DNA of 64,000 bases. It comes from Candidatus Endolissoclinum faulkneri L2. Its GTDB lineage: Bacteria; Pseudomonadota; Alphaproteobacteria; Thalassobaculales; Thalassobaculaceae. A model generated the notes under the pieces. It was not told where the DNA came from. It saw only the letters and a program-made list of their open reading frames with translations, and did not search any database. The stretch covers positions 537,015 through 601,014 of the forward strand of contig NC_019566.1 in the NCBI RefSeq assembly GCF_000319385.1, written 5' to 3'. Position 1 is the stretch's first letter; each line of letters opens with the position of its first letter. Shown here in pieces: positions 10,892 to 22,143 of this stretch. A program made the translations under genes and the position numbers.

Positions 10892-13024
10892 TTATCCTAC
10901 AACCGACTTATCAATTTGTCTTTCTTTCGAAAGACAAGTACTATTATGCCTCTGCAATACAAAGGCTTCTGTGCACTCAGACATAGTCCTAGAAGCTCGG
11001 CTAATCACATCAGTCATGTAAAAATTGTTGATTGGATAAGTAAACGGTATATCAGTAATTACATGACTCGTTCCAAACATTTCGCCCCATTTAGCTGGCT
11101 GAATAGCATCAATCGTAGAGAAAGTTGGATATTCAGCACATAGCGCAGAACGCACGCACTCAAGTGTGGAAAATGGAATAGTTTCACCAACTCTCTCAGA
11201 TAGAGCACGCAAAATTTTCCAATCATCGCGTGCTTGCCCAGGTGGAAAGACAGCTGCTATACCCATTTGAATTCTTCCTTCAGTATTTACATAAATGCCA
11301 TCCTTCTCCGTATACGCTGCACCTGGGAAGATGACATCGGCTATATGAGCACCTCTGTCGCCATGATGTCCTTGATAAATTACAAAAGCATCTCCAAAAT
11401 CACTATCTACCTCATCAGCTCCCAACAGATAAACTAGTTTCACAGTACCTGATTTTACTCCTTCGATTATGCCAGCTACGTCACGTCCGTCATTATGTGG
11501 TAAAAAACCCATATCCAGACCAGCTACACGAGAAGCAGCGGTATGTAGAACATTAAATCCGTTCCAGATTTTTATAGGAATACTATTTTTTTTGTTATCT
11601 ATATGCCCACTATTGAGCATACCAGTATTGCTTGCTATCTTGAGAGCAGTATCAAGAATAGCTGAACCGTCGCTACGCGCAAGCGCACCCATACCTACAA
11701 TAATCATCGGTCTTTTAGCATTGTTTAGAATGTTTGCGAAGCTATGAGATCCATTCATAATTTCAACTAAGGTCTTCGGCCCTACACCAATATGATCGTA
11801 GTCATAATTCAAATTAACCTTCTTGCCTATCAAAGCAATATCAATTGGTCCAGCCATCCAGCGCTTACGAATACGTGCATTAATTAATGCAGATTCCCAA
11901 CGTGGATTAGTTCCAACCATAAGGATAGCATCGGCATATTCAATTCCAGCTATAGTAGTGTTAAACAAGTAGGCAGCTCGCATATTGCCACCAACTTTTG
12001 CTCCATCTTGTCGGCAGTCAATATTTGGGCATTCTAGATTGTTCATTAATCGCTTCAGGGTATACATGGACTCTGCGTCAACTAAATCTCCTACAATTGC
12101 TGCCATTTGTCTACCTTGTAGATTTTTTATGGCTAAAGCAGCGGTAGTAAGAGCTTCTGACCAGCTTGTAGATTCTAACTTGCCATTTTTCCGAACATAA
12201 GGTCGATCTAGGCGTTGTTGTTTTAATCCGTCACAAGCGTATCTTGTTTTATCTGAGATCCAATCCTCGTTTACATCCTCATGTAAACGAGGAAGTATTC
12301 TTAACACATCAGATCCACGAGTATCGATACGTATGCTAGAACCTACTGCATCCATTACGTCGATACTATTGATCTTCTTTAGTTCCCATGGGCGAGCAAC
12401 GAATGCGTATGGCTTAGATGTAAGAGCGCCAACAGGGCAAAGATCAATGACATTTGCTGAAAGCTCGCTGTTTAATGCCTCCTCTAAATATGTAGTGATT
12501 TCTGCACCTTCTCCACGGTTTAACATACCCATTTCTTTTACGCCAGCGATCTCGGTTGAGAAACGCACACACCTCGTGCAGTGGATGCACCTAGTCATAA
12601 TTGTTTTTATTAGAGGACCCATGTACTTATTAGTTACTGCCCGTTTATTATCCCGGTATCGCGAGGAATGAAATCCATAGCCCATCGCCTGGTCCTGTAG
12701 GTCACACTCACCGCCTTGATCACATATTGGGCAGTCCAGTGGATGGTTAATTAACAAAAACTCCATAGTACTTTTCTGCGCTTTAAGAGCCAAATCTGAT
12801 TTGGTTTGGATTACCATTCCCTCCTCAGCCGGAAAGGCGCAAGCTACAATTGGTTTTGATCCATTCTCCAACTCTACTAAGCACATGCGGCAATTACCAG
12901 CAATCGATAATCGGCTGTGAAAGCAAAAGTGAGGCACTTCGGACCCAACAGATTCACAGGCCTGCAAAACTGTTGCTCCTTGTGGGACAACAGTTTCAAT
13001 TCCATCAATCATCAGTCTTGGCAT
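10892..13024 (-). CDS. nuoG: NADH-quinone oxidoreductase subunit G
   Basis: 710 aa, the largest peripheral-arm subunit. An N-terminal 2Fe-2S ferredoxin domain has its Cys set at C33, C44, C47 and in the A-C-A-F-P turn. Next comes the His/Cys 4Fe-4S segment ([14 protein letters not shown]) and a second ferredoxin-type segment (C-I-H-C-T-R-C...C-P-V-G-A-L). A molybdopterin-oxidoreductase-like domain with no cofactor role fills the rest. Length fits alphaproteobacterial NuoG. It lies 43 bases after nuoF. Confidence 0.96.
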   Translation of the reverse strand: MPRLMIDGIETVVPQGATVLQACESVGSEVPHFCFHSRLSIAGNCRMCLVELENGSKPIVACAFPAEEGMVIQTKSDLALKAQKSTMEFLLINHPLDCPICDQGGECDLQDQAMGYGFHSSRYRDNKRAVTNKYMGPLIKTIMTRCIHCTRCVRFSTEIAGVKEMGMLNRGEGAEITTYLEEALNSELSANVIDLCPVGALTSKPYAFVARPWELKKINSIDVMDAVGSSIRIDTRGSDVLRILPRLHEDVNEDWISDKTRYACDGLKQQRLDRPYVRKNGKLESTSWSEALTTAALAIKNLQGRQMAAIVGDLVDAESMYTLKRLMNNLECPNIDCRQDGAKVGGNMRAAYLFNTTIAGIEYADAILMVGTNPRWESALINARIRKRWMAGPIDIALIGKKVNLNYDYDHIGVGPKTLVEIMNGSHSFANILNNAKRPMIIVGMGALARSDGSAILDTALKIASNTGMLNSGHIDNKKNSIPIKIWNGFNVLHTAASRVAGLDMGFLPHNDGRDVAGIIEGVKSGTVKLVYLLGADEVDSDFGDAFVIYQGHHGDRGAHIADVIFPGAAYTEKDGIYVNTEGRIQMGIAAVFPPGQARDDWKILRALSERVGETIPFSTLECVRSALCAEYPTFSTIDAIQPAKWGEMFGTSHVITDIPFTYPINNFYMTDVISRASRTMSECTEAFVLQRHNSTCLSKERQIDKSVVG

Positions 13025-13067
13025 CAGCCATCTTTCTTAATAAAATAGCATAATCTGCTTTAGTAGT

Positions 13068-14360
13068 TTAAGTAATGCTTTTTACTTGTTGATTAGCTTT
13101 GTAAGCTATTATTCGACGTTCCATTTCAGGACGAAAATTTCGGATCATTCCTTGAATTGGCCATGCAGCTGCGTCACCCAATGCGCAAATTGTATGACCT
13201 TCTACTTGGCGGGTTACGTCTTCCAGGATGTCAATTTCCTCGATATCAGCATCACCACGCACCATTCTTTGCATGACACGAGACATCCACGCGGTACCTT
13301 CGCGACATGGAGTGCATTGACCACAACTTTCGTGTTTGTAAAAAGCACTTAATCGAGCAATCGCTTTTATTACGTCAGTTTGCTTGTTCATGACAATTAC
13401 TGCTGCAGTGCCAAGGGCAGAGTGCACCTCACGTAATGAATCAAAGTCCATAAGAATCTCGTCACAAGTTGATTTTGGTAATAACGGTACTGAGGAACCA
13501 CCAGGAATCACTGCAAGCAAGTTATCCCATCCGCCAATTACGCCACCTGCATGCTTATTAATCAATTCCTTGAGAGGAACGCCGAGCTCCTCTTCTACAT
13601 TGCATGGATTGTTCACATGCCCAGATATAGAAAAAATCTTTGGACCATAATTCTTTGGCCTACCAATGCTAGCAAACCATCCTGCTCCTCGTCGCAGAAT
13701 AGTGGGAATTACTGCAATTGACTCTACGTTGTTAACTGTGGTGGGACAGCCGTACAGGCCAATACTCGCGGGAAAAGGTGGTTTTAGACGCGGTTGTCCT
13801 TTTTTTCCTTCCAGTGATTCTAGCAGAGCGGTTTCTTCTCCACATATATAAGCACCAGCACCTCGGTGTAGAATAACGTTGAAGTCGTAGCCTGAACCGC
13901 AAGCATTCTTACCGATTAAACCAGCATCGTATGCTTCGTCGATAGCTTTTTGTAGAATTAATGCCTCATTGTAAAACTCGCCGCGAAGGTAAATAAATGC
14001 TGTTGAGGCACGAATAGCAAATCCTCCGATGAGGCATCCTTCAATTAACTTATGAGGATCGTGACGCACAATCTCACGGTCTTTACAGGTACCTGGTTCT
14101 GACTCATCGGCGTTAACTACTAAGTAATGCGGCCTTTCTTTTACTTCCTTTGGCATAAAGGACCACTTTAAACCAGTTAAAAATCCTCCACCTCCGCGCC
14201 CACGTAAGCCGGAAGATTTAACCACATCGATTATCTTCTCCTGGGACATCTTTAATATTTCTGTCGTATTAGACCAGTCGCCGCGTTCTCGCGCACCCAC
14301 AATATCCGATCTAAACCAACCATAAAGATTAGTAAAAATTCGATCTTTGTCTTTCAGCAT
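13068..14360 (-). CDS. nuoF: NADH-quinone oxidoreductase subunit F
   Basis: 430 aa, the NADH-binding flavoprotein of complex I. The glycine-rich [10 protein letters not shown] near residues 50-60 is the FMN site, and [13 protein letters not shown] near 166 binds [16 protein letters not shown] near 345 with a later Cys in H-T-I-C-A-L-G-D ligates the N3 4Fe-4S cluster. It directly follows nuoE with 11 bases between. Confidence 0.97.
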   Translation of the reverse strand: MLKDKDRIFTNLYGWFRSDIVGARERGDWSNTTEILKMSQEKIIDVVKSSGLRGRGGGGFLTGLKWSFMPKEVKERPHYLVVNADESEPGTCKDREIVRHDPHKLIEGCLIGGFAIRASTAFIYLRGEFYNEALILQKAIDEAYDAGLIGKNACGSGYDFNVILHRGAGAYICGEETALLESLEGKKGQPRLKPPFPASIGLYGCPTTVNNVESIAVIPTILRRGAGWFASIGRPKNYGPKIFSISGHVNNPCNVEEELGVPLKELINKHAGGVIGGWDNLLAVIPGGSSVPLLPKSTCDEILMDFDSLREVHSALGTAAVIVMNKQTDVIKAIARLSAFYKHESCGQCTPCREGTAWMSRVMQRMVRGDADIEEIDILEDVTRQVEGHTICALGDAAAWPIQGMIRNFRPEMERRIIAYKANQQVKSIT

Positions 14361-14371
14361 CTTAGCAACTT

Positions 14372-15037
14372 TTACCCCTTAGCCGCTGGTTTTTTTTTTG
14401 CCCACCAAGCTGGTACTCCATCGCTTTTTTTCAACGAAATCAACGATGTCGGGCCGTCCTTTGGCATTGATCCCTGGCGATTTGACATTGAACCATATTT
14501 AGGCCTTTCCCCGTTCTTTAAGTTCTGAATGAGTTTTGCTGTTAGATCATAATTAAGGTCTTCGTAGACATTATCGTTTATTTGCAATACAGGCGCATTA
14601 GCACAAACACCCAAACATTCAACTTCCAGTAAAGTAAACTGACCGTCTGACGTAGTAGCGTAATCTTCGAATAGGCCGAGCTTGTCTTTAATACATGACA
14701 TTACTTCGTGAGAGCCTCTCAACCAACATGGTGTAGTGGTACATGGTTGTAAAAACCACTTACCTACTGGAATAAGGTTAAACATTGTATAAAATGTCGC
14801 AACTTCTAAAACGCGAATCCTTGGCATATCAAGAGTATCTGCAATCAATTCTATCGCTTTTATTGGCAACCAATTAGAATTCTGACGTTGAGCAATATTC
14901 AATAATGGGATTACAGCGCTGGCTTGACGTCCAACTGGATACTGCTTTAATGTATTATCAATCATTAATTGACTTTCATCTGTCCACTCGAAGCTTTTCG
15001 GTTGGAGATTATCATCAGCTATCTCCTTAATGGTCAT
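14372..15037 (-). CDS. nuoE: NADH-quinone oxidoreductase subunit E
   Basis: 221 aa thioredoxin-like 2Fe-2S subunit (cluster N1a). The ligands are the C-T-T-T-P-C pair and the C-L-G-V-C pair, about 40 residues apart. The C-terminus carries a tail of about 45 residues rich in Lys, Pro and Ser, as in alphaproteobacterial NuoE. Its ATG overlaps the nuoD stop by four bases, which suggests translational coupling. Confidence 0.96.
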   Translation of the reverse strand: MTIKEIADDNLQPKSFEWTDESQLMIDNTLKQYPVGRQASAVIPLLNIAQRQNSNWLPIKAIELIADTLDMPRIRVLEVATFYTMFNLIPVGKWFLQPCTTTPCWLRGSHEVMSCIKDKLGLFEDYATTSDGQFTLLEVECLGVCANAPVLQINDNVYEDLNYDLTAKLIQNLKNGERPKYGSMSNRQGSMPKDGPTSLISLKKSDGVPAWWAKKKPAAKG

Positions 15038-16212
15038 CGATCAATTTCTCCAAATACAATATCTAGCGAGCCAATGATTGCAACCGTATCCGCTAGCATA
15101 TGCCCTCTTCCCAAAAAATCTAATGCTGCTAAAAAGGCAAATCCTGGTGCTCGTATTTTGCAACGATATGGCTTGTTAGTTCCGTCAGATATTAGAAAAA
15201 CGCCAAATTCTCCCTTAGGAGCTTCGACAGCAGTATATGTTTCGCCTGCTGGTACTCTATAGCCTTCAGTATATAGTTTAAAGTGATGGATAAGGGCTTC
15301 CATAGAAGATTTCATCTCATTCCGTTTTGGGGGAGTGACTTTGTGATCCAGTGCTTTGACTGGACCATCTGGCATCTTAGCGATTACTTGATGAATGATC
15401 TTTAGTGATTGACGCATTTCCTCGATGCGCACCAAGTAGCGAGCATAGCAGTCACCTGTTTTGCCAATAGGTATATCAAAATCAAAATCTTCATACGAAT
15501 CGTAAGGCTGCGCCGTACGTAAATCCCAGGCTGCTCCGGTTCCACGCAGCACAGGACCTGAGAAACTCAGATCTAAAGCTTGCTCATAGGTTACTACGCC
15601 GATATCGACAGTGCGCTGTTTAAATATCCGGTTGTTTGTTAGAAGGTTTTCCAGATCATTAATGAATTTCGGGAAGTTGTCAGCCCAAGATTGTATGTCC
15701 TCAAGCAAGCTTGTTGGAAGGTCTTGATGCACTCCACCTGGACGAAAAAAGGCCGCGTGCAAACGTGCTCCTGAGGCACGTTCATAAAATTCCATAAGCT
15801 TTTCCCGCTCTTCAAATCCCCACAGCATCGGCGTCATAGCGCCAACATCAAGAGCAAAGGTTGTTATGTTTAGTAAGTGGTTCAACAGACGACCAATTTC
15901 TGCGTATAGCACCCGGATGTATTGTGCTCGCTTTGGCACTTCAAGTTCAAGCAGTTTTTCCACCGCAAGCGCGTAGGCATGTTCCTGATTCATCGGTGCA
16001 ACGTAGTCAAGTCGGTCAAAATACGGCAATGCCTGCAAATATGTTTTGTGCTCTATCAATTTCTCAGTTCCACGATGTAGCAGGCCAATATGAGGATCTG
16101 CACGCTCAACTACTTCGCCCTTCATTTCAAGCACTAACCTCAAAACCCCATGAGCTGCAGGATGCTGTGGTCCAAAATTTATTGTGATTGGTTTAATTTG
16201 CAACTCTGCCAT
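15034..16212 (-). CDS. nuoD: NADH-quinone oxidoreductase subunit D
   Basis: 392 aa, the 49-kDa quinone-site subunit related to hydrogenase large subunits. It begins with the family N-terminus ([14 protein letters not shown] near residues 12-25), which contains the quinone-site His. The [18 protein letters not shown] stretch follows. It ends in the usual D-I-V-F-G-E-I-D-R. It is a separate gene from nuoC, as in other Alphaproteobacteria. Confidence 0.97.
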   Translation of the reverse strand: MAELQIKPITINFGPQHPAAHGVLRLVLEMKGEVVERADPHIGLLHRGTEKLIEHKTYLQALPYFDRLDYVAPMNQEHAYALAVEKLLELEVPKRAQYIRVLYAEIGRLLNHLLNITTFALDVGAMTPMLWGFEEREKLMEFYERASGARLHAAFFRPGGVHQDLPTSLLEDIQSWADNFPKFINDLENLLTNNRIFKQRTVDIGVVTYEQALDLSFSGPVLRGTGAAWDLRTAQPYDSYEDFDFDIPIGKTGDCYARYLVRIEEMRQSLKIIHQVIAKMPDGPVKALDHKVTPPKRNEMKSSMEALIHHFKLYTEGYRVPAGETYTAVEAPKGEFGVFLISDGTNKPYRCKIRAPGFAFLAALDFLGRGHMLADTVAIIGSLDIVFGEIDR

Positions 16213-16223
16213 TATTCACCAAA

Positions 16224-16856
16224 TCATTTTTCAACTTTTTTATTCTTGAGATCAGACAACAGCGGACGCGCTCCCTCCCAAGGACTTAAAAAGTCAAAAT
16301 TGCGAAACTCTTGTACTAATGAAACCGGTTCATATACGACACGTTTTTGCTCATCATCATAACGAACCTCAACATGTCCAGTTAGCGGAAAATCCTTACG
16401 CATCGGATGACCATCAAATCCATAATCGGTTAATATTCGGCGTAAGTCAGGATGATCAGAAAAAAAAATACCATACATATCCCATACTTCACGCTCCCAC
16501 CAATTAGCGGAGCGAAAAACGCTAGTAGCCGAGGGAACCGAAGTATTATCGTCAGTTGACGTCTTTAGTCGGATACGTGTGTTATAGCTAGTAGAAAGCA
16601 AGTTATATACTATGTCAAACCTATTTCTACGTTCCGGATAATCTACTCCACAGATATCTATCAGAGCTTTAAAATGACATTGAGTATCGTCACGTAAAAA
16701 AATTAATACTTTGATAAGATTGCTTAATGAGCAACGCAGTAAAAGTTCTTCTTTGTTAATAGCGATCTCACTCAAAATACTACCAACTTGCATTTTGATG
16801 TAGTTGGCTAATTTCTTAAGCTTTTTTTGCGTCTCTGTTTTTTTGCTTGTTATCAT
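16224..16856 (-). CDS. nuoC: NADH-quinone oxidoreductase subunit C
   Basis: 210 aa, the 30-kDa subunit. Its signature [12 protein letters not shown][10 protein letters not shown] is present near residues 120-142, followed by D-Y-G-F[13 protein letters not shown]. The first 25 residues are Lys-rich and not conserved, so an internal start is possible. A 53-base spacer separates it from nuoB. Confidence 0.95.
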   Translation of the reverse strand: MITSKKTETQKKLKKLANYIKMQVGSILSEIAINKEELLLRCSLSNLIKVLIFLRDDTQCHFKALIDICGVDYPERRNRFDIVYNLLSTSYNTRIRLKTSTDDNTSVPSATSVFRSANWWEREVWDMYGIFFSDHPDLRRILTDYGFDGHPMRKDFPLTGHVEVRYDDEQKRVVYEPVSLVQEFRNFDFLSPWEGARPLLSDLKNKKVEK

Positions 16857-16909
16857 CCTTAGACACTAAGCGGCAAAAGTTTACTAAACTAATTTAAAAT
16901 TTCTACAAT

Positions 16910-17449
16910 TTAACGAGCAATTGTTGTAGTGCGGCGGATTTTTCGTTGAAGTTGCATAATGCCATACAACAAGGCTTCGGCTGTTGGTGGACAGCCTGGC
17001 ACATAAATGTCTACCGGCAAGATTCTATCGCATCCTCGCACAACTGAATAGGAATAATGGTAATATCCACCACCATTAGCGCAAGAACCCATGGATATTA
17101 CCCATCGCGGTTCAGCCATTTGGTCGTAAACTTTGCGCAATGCTGGCGCCATTTTATTAGTTAACGTACCAGCGACAATCATAACATCAGACTGGCGTGG
17201 CGAAGGACGAAAAATGATACCGAAGCGATCTAAATCATATCGGCTTGCCGCTGTGTGCATCATTTCAACTGCACAGCACGCCAGACCAAAAGTCATCGGC
17301 CAAAGTGAACCAGTACGTGCCCAATTAAAAAGCTTGTCAAGCTGGGTAACAAAAAATCCCTTGTGTTGTATTTGTTCACCAACGCTGGACAGGACAAGAT
17401 CCTGATTATTATCAGTTGGAATTAAATCGCTGGATGGCATTACTCCCAT
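16910..17449 (-). CDS. nuoB: NADH-quinone oxidoreductase subunit B
   Basis: 179 aa subunit carrying cluster N2, the last iron-sulfur cluster before quinone. The ligands are the tandem Cys in [10 protein letters not shown], the Cys in M-G-S-C-A-N-G-G, and V-P-G-C-P-P. The frame is open 37 codons further upstream inside nuoA, but that part is nuoA read out of frame. I chose ATG 17449 because GGAG lies seven bases before it and the protein then starts as NuoB usually does. The gene overlaps the end of nuoA by 10 bases. Confidence 0.95.
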   Translation of the reverse strand: MGVMPSSDLIPTDNNQDLVLSSVGEQIQHKGFFVTQLDKLFNWARTGSLWPMTFGLACCAVEMMHTAASRYDLDRFGIIFRPSPRQSDVMIVAGTLTNKMAPALRKVYDQMAEPRWVISMGSCANGGGYYHYSYSVVRGCDRILPVDIYVPGCPPTAEALLYGIMQLQRKIRRTTTIAR

Positions 17450-17805
17450 TCTAAAGCTCCTTTCTTCCATTCGTAGATGAATCCTACTGTCAGAATAGCA
17501 AGAAAAACCATCATCGACCAAAACCCAAATGAACCAATGTTTGAAAGCGAAATTGCCCAAGGGAATAAAAAGGCTACTTCAAGATCGAAAATAACAAACA
17601 AAATAGCGACCAAATAAAAACGTACGTCAAATTGCTGCCTAGAATCATCAAAAGCTTCAAAGCCACACTCATAGGCAGAAAGTTTTTCTGAATCAGGACG
17701 TCGAACACCAATAACAAGAGACAATATGAGCAGTACAATCGATAATACTATAGATAACATGATTAGCATTAGTATAGGAAGGTATTCAGTCAAAGTGGAT
17801 TTCAT
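17440..17805 (-). CDS. nuoA: NADH-quinone oxidoreductase subunit A
   Basis: 121 aa with three membrane helices. The conserved Y-E-C-G-F-E loop between helices 1 and 2 (near residue 45), then [22 protein letters not shown], identify NuoA. It is the first gene of the minus-strand operon running to rnj, so its promoter should lie in 17806-18028. No clear -35/-10 pair is evident there. Confidence 0.97.
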   Translation of the reverse strand: MKSTLTEYLPILMLIMLSIVLSIVLLILSLVIGVRRPDSEKLSAYECGFEAFDDSRQQFDVRFYLVAILFVIFDLEVAFLFPWAISLSNIGSFGFWSMMVFLAILTVGFIYEWKKGALEWE

Positions 17806-17931
17806 AGAAAGTCCAATCTTACATTACGAGTAGATGGCACTAATTTGTTGTAATATTTTATTCTGTATTTGCTACGCGATATAATAAATAATAGAGCAAT
17901 TTGCCTTATTATCCTTTGCGCCTATCTGCCG

Positions 17932-17952
17932 CATATATTTACTAAATATATG
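17932..17952 (-). other. AT hairpin between tRNA-Asp and nuoA
   Basis: A 9-bp perfect stem with a 3-nt loop (17932-17940 with 17944-17952) sits about 75 bases past the tRNA-Asp 3' end and 125 bases before nuoA. It may end the tRNA transcript, but there is no T-run beside it. Confidence 0.25.
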
Positions 17953-18028
17953 AGATTTTCTTAATCAATGATGTAAAAATATTTACAAAGATTTAATTTG
18001 TCCACCACCGCTACAAAAAGCTATTATA

Positions 18029-18105
18029 TGGCGGGAGTGACGGGACTTGAACCCGCGGCCTCTGGCGTGACAGGCCAGCGCTCTGACCAACTGAGCTACA
18101 CCCCC
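18029..18105 (-). tRNA. tRNA-Asp (anticodon GTC)
   Basis: 77 nt including an encoded CCA end (18031-18029). On the minus strand the acceptor stem pairs with one G-U, the D-arm reads TAGCTCAGTTGGTCAGAGC, the anticodon loop is CTGTCAC, and the T-arm contains GGTTCAAGTCC. Lying upstream of nuoA is its usual alphaproteobacterial place. Confidence 0.97.
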
Positions 18106-19248
18106 TTTTAAGACACTTTAAAAGTAATTCAATACTTAAAGTTTAGTAATTGCGTTATAACCAACACTCAATCCATTGTGCTGACATTTTATTAAAAGAA
18201 CGTTACTCAGGCAACAGTAAAGAGCTATGGTCTAAAAATTATTTAACTACTATAGTTATACTAAAAATATGCATTTAGATATAAAATGCATATAGCAAAG
18301 CTAATTTGACAAAATCTCAACCACATAATTTAACCATAGACATAATACTCTGTATTAGTATTCACGGGCAAGAAAAAAAACTCTTTAGTGTGGCCTACTG
18401 AGACAGGAGCAGTCATATGACTGCTCCTGTCTCAGTATTATAACTGCTAATAAAGTTATTGCTATAGTAATTAGAATATGCAAATGATTAATATCTGTTT
18501 GTTGTTCATTAATACGCATTTCTATGCGTATCCAAGATAATCATTAAACAATCCTAAAAAAGACATTTATCTAATTATAATACACCAGTTACACAATTCC
18601 TTTAAAATCAGAATAACAATTAATGCATACATTACTATATAAGTTTTACAATAATATTTTTATCTAATTAATTCTGCTTTGGATTATCCTAACAAGAAAG
18701 TTATTCTCTAAATTGTCCAATATAAAAAACATTCCGCAAAACCTCCTCATCAGTAAACATTTAGTTCATTTAGAATTCTGATAAAATCATTAAGTAAAAA
18801 ACAAATCGATAATAGTTTTAGCTAAGATTGCTGTCAATTTGCGCAGCATACCAAAATAATTACAGCTATTAGATGAGCTCATCTTTGATACAGATAGTTA
18901 GGAGACGATTTAGTTATCGAATAAACTAAAAACTAGCATTTCAACTTAAAATATTAAATGCCAGCATAGTGTTATTCAAAAAAACACAGCTGCTCACTAA
19001 CATAATCAAATTTGCGCCAGCATCTATATCGTAATAACGATTTGCAGTAAATATGTACTAACTCATTGCTTATTAATGGCAATTATTAATAAGATTTCAT
19101 AGTCTGCTCTTTGGATATTTACTAAATAAACGCCAATTATTTTTTTTCTTATAGCATTGCGGCACAACATTTCATCGCAGATAATATCACTGCATTAAAA
19201 AACACGCGTACAACCAACAATTTTCAATGAAACAGTTTGACTAAAAAG
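18106..19248. other. Non-coding spacer between tRNA-Asp and tRNA-Val
   Basis: 1.1 kb of very AT-rich DNA without a recognisable gene. In relatives these two tRNA genes are usually close together. The only striking structure is the perfect palindrome at 18396-18437. Confidence 0.6.
18396..18437. repeat. 42-bp perfect palindrome
   Basis: The 21 bases 18396-18416 are the exact reverse complement of 18417-18437, centred on CATATG. The arms contain GAGACAGGAGCAGTC and are far richer in G and C than the surroundings. It stands alone between two minus-strand tRNA genes. It could act as a cruciform or a strong RNA hairpin; no T-run follows on either strand. Confidence 0.9.
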
Positions 19249-19324
19249 TGGTGGGCGGTGACGGGTTTGAACCGCCGACCTAGCGGATGTAAACCGCTTG
19301 CTCTTCCGTCTGAGCTAACCGCCC
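19249..19324 (-). tRNA. tRNA-Val (anticodon TAC)
   Basis: 76 nt with encoded CCA. The acceptor arms GGGCGGT and ACCGCCC pair perfectly, the anticodon loop is TTTACAT on a 5-bp stem, and the T-arm holds GGTTCAAACC. It lies downstream of lon, as is usual in Alphaproteobacteria. Confidence 0.97.
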
Positions 19325-19728
19325 TGAAAAATCATTTTTAAACTCTCAACTAATAAACTAAAACAATCTAGATTAAAAGCAAAGTTTAACAGATTTTTAA
19401 AAATCTACCTTAAAAACTAATTGCATCTTCAGTTACTAATTACTCGTATTAAGAAATCTAGTAGTGAGATACTCAAAATTTTTAACTCCATTGGATGGTA
19501 AATTCTAGCTACATTATCCAGATTAAACGAGTAACAAAATCTTTTTAAAGATATAGACTTATTGTAAATATTTTAAGCATTAATGGTTTATACTTTTCTT
19601 TTGCAGTCAAAGTTTGTTACAATAACAAAGATTTGCTAGGTAAGTATCATTACCTTATAGTCCAACTAAGTTACATGTATGACAGATATGTATTAAAATA
19701 AATCCTGTTAAATATAGCACTCCTAGCT
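19325..19728. other. Empty spacer where hupB is expected
   Basis: 404 bases between the lon stop and tRNA-Val. In many Alphaproteobacteria the HU gene hupB (about 270-300 bases) stands exactly here. I read both strands and found no HU-like frame or fragment. A weak 5-bp hairpin surrounds the lon stop (about 19718-19736). Confidence 0.55.
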
Positions 19729-22143
19729 TCAGTGCGTCACTATATTTTTTACGCATTCAAAAGTTATCGGTTTTGATAAGTTTTCTATACTAGAATTGTC
19801 TGAAGATATGTTTGTAGTATTAATTGGCACTGGTTGTGTTGTCAGGGCTTGTTCAATTACCTCGTCAACTGTCGAAACTTGAATAATATCCATAGCTTGC
19901 TTGACATTATCTGGAATTTCCGCCATGTCTTTGTCATTTTCTTTAGGAATCAATATGGTTTTTAGACCACCTCGTAAAGCAGCGAGAAGCTTTTCTTTTA
20001 ATCCACCTATCGGTAATACTCTACCTCGAAGTGTTATCTCTCCGGTCATAGCTAAATCCCTACGTACTGGAATACCAGTTAGAACAGACACTATGGAAGT
20101 AACCATAGCCACGCCTGCCGACGGCCCGTCTTTTGGAGTCGCACCTTCTGGTACGTGAACATGTATATCGCAATCTTCAATAACTCTAGGTTGAATTCCA
20201 AAGGTAAGCGATCGGGATTTTACGAATGACTCAGCTGCTTGAACTGATTCTTTCATCACATCACCAAGTTTACCAGTAGAAGTTACTTTACCCTTACCAG
20301 GCAAAGTCAAAGCTTCAATCGACAAAAGTTCGCCACCAACTTCAGTCCAGGCTAGACCAGTGGTAACACCTATCATGTCAGACTCTTCTATCTCGCTGGA
20401 GCGATATCGACGTACACCTGCAAAATCTTCAAGATTTTCCAGGGTAACAGATACCTCTTTCTTATCATTCTGTAAAATTTCTTTAACCGCTTTACGAGCT
20501 AGATTGGCCAGCTCACGTTCCAAATTACGCACGCCAGCTTCGCGAGTGTAATAACGTATTAGGTCGTACAGAGCTTCATCAGAGATTGTCCACTCATCTT
20601 TTCTTAAGCCATGATTTTCAACTTGCTTATCGATTAGATGATGACGCGCGATTTGCGCCTTATCATACTCAGTGTAGCCAGAAAGCCTGATAATCTCCAT
20701 GCGGTCAAGCAACGGCTGCTGCATTCGAAGAGTATTTGCGGTAGTAATAAACATCACTTCTGAAAGATCATAATCTACTTCGAGATAATGATCTTGGAAA
20801 CTATTATTTTGTTCTGGATCAAGTACCTCTAGAAGGGCTGAAGATGGATCACCTCGATAGTCTTGACCAAGCTTATCGATCTCGTCAAGTAGAAATAACG
20901 GGTTAGAAGTTTTAGCCTTCTTCATACCTTGAACGATCTTACCTGGCATAGCGCCTATATAAGTTCGTCGGTGACCTCGTATTTCAGCCTCATCGCGCAC
21001 TCCGCCAAGAGACATACGAACAAAATTGCGACCAGTTGCCTTAGCAATTGATTTACCAAGTGAAGTTTTGCCAACGCCTGGAGGACCAACTAAGCACATT
21101 ATAGGACCTTTTATTTTCCCCACTCTAGCTTGAACTGCAAGGTATTCTAGTATTCTTTCCTTAATTTTTTCTAAACCATAATGGTCGGAATCAAGTACCA
21201 CTTCTGCATGAGAGAGATTGCTTTTTATCTTGGAACGTTTTTTCCAGGGAACATTAACTAGCCAATCAAGGTAGTTACGTACCACCGCCGTTTCAGCGGA
21301 CATTTGACTCATGTTACGGAGTTTTTTGAACTCCTGAACAGCTTTTTCCTTGGCTTCTTTAGAGAATTTGGTCTTGTTGATTCTCTCTTCTAACTCAGAC
21401 AGGTCATCGCGCCCCTCATCAGTTTCTCCTAGCTCTTTCTGAATAGCTTTTATTTGCTCATTAAGATAATATTCGCGCTGAGTTTTTTCCATCTGCCGCT
21501 TCACTCTAGTGCGAATCCGCTTCTCCACTTGGAGAACGCTAATTTCACCTTCCATAAAGCCGTAAACACGTTCTAAACGATCCATTACCCCAACACTTTC
21601 TAGAAGCTCTTGCTTGTCAGAAATCTTTAAAGCAAGATGCGATGCAATCGTATCCGCAAGTCGTGCAGGGTTTTCTATTTGGTTCACAGACATTAGTACT
21701 TCGGGTGGAATTTTTTTATTGAGCTTTATGTATTGCTCAAATTGACTAATTACTGCACGAGACAAGGCTTCAACTTCTTGCTTATCTCCCTCATCTTCCT
21801 CTATAACTTCTGCTTCAGCTTCAAAGAAAGCTACATTGGAAGTGTAGCGGTGAATTTTCGCTCTACTCCCCCCCTCAACTAAGACCTTTACTGTTCCATC
21901 CGGGAGTTTTAAAAGCTGCAAAACAGTACCTATGGTACCAATTTGATATATATCATCTGGTGCAGGATCGTCGTCGGCAGCATTACGTTGAGTTACGAGC
22001 AGAATCTTTTTATTATCACTCATAACGTCTTCGAGGGCCCGCACAGACTTGTCTCGCCCTACAAAGAGCGGTACAATCATATGCGGAAACACTGCGATGT
22101 CTCGGAGCGGTAGGACTGGGTAGACCTCGTTTCCTGCGGTCAC
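19729..22143 (-). CDS. lon: ATP-dependent protease Lon
   Basis: 804 aa from the chosen start. It degrades misfolded and short-lived regulatory proteins in the cytoplasm. The N-terminal substrate domain begins Y-P-V-L-P-L-R-D-I. The AAA+ module has Walker A G-P-P-G-V-G-K-T (near 330), and the protease domain has the catalytic Ser in P-K-D-G-P-S-A-G and the Lys in G-G-L-K-E-K. The frame is open from a GTG at 22224, but that codon has no ribosome binding site. GTG 22143 has CGAGGG eight bases upstream and gives a normal N-terminus. A structured leader precedes it. Confidence 0.95.
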   Translation of the reverse strand: MTAGNEVYPVLPLRDIAVFPHMIVPLFVGRDKSVRALEDVMSDNKKILLVTQRNAADDDPAPDDIYQIGTIGTVLQLLKLPDGTVKVLVEGGSRAKIHRYTSNVAFFEAEAEVIEEDEGDKQEVEALSRAVISQFEQYIKLNKKIPPEVLMSVNQIENPARLADTIASHLALKISDKQELLESVGVMDRLERVYGFMEGEISVLQVEKRIRTRVKRQMEKTQREYYLNEQIKAIQKELGETDEGRDDLSELEERINKTKFSKEAKEKAVQEFKKLRNMSQMSAETAVVRNYLDWLVNVPWKKRSKIKSNLSHAEVVLDSDHYGLEKIKERILEYLAVQARVGKIKGPIMCLVGPPGVGKTSLGKSIAKATGRNFVRMSLGGVRDEAEIRGHRRTYIGAMPGKIVQGMKKAKTSNPLFLLDEIDKLGQDYRGDPSSALLEVLDPEQNNSFQDHYLEVDYDLSEVMFITTANTLRMQQPLLDRMEIIRLSGYTEYDKAQIARHHLIDKQVENHGLRKDEWTISDEALYDLIRYYTREAGVRNLERELANLARKAVKEILQNDKKEVSVTLENLEDFAGVRRYRSSEIEESDMIGVTTGLAWTEVGGELLSIEALTLPGKGKVTSTGKLGDVMKESVQAAESFVKSRSLTFGIQPRVIEDCDIHVHVPEGATPKDGPSAGVAMVTSIVSVLTGIPVRRDLAMTGEITLRGRVLPIGGLKEKLLAALRGGLKTILIPKENDKDMAEIPDNVKQAMDIIQVSTVDEVIEQALTTQPVPINTTNISSDNSSIENLSKPITFECVKNIVTH

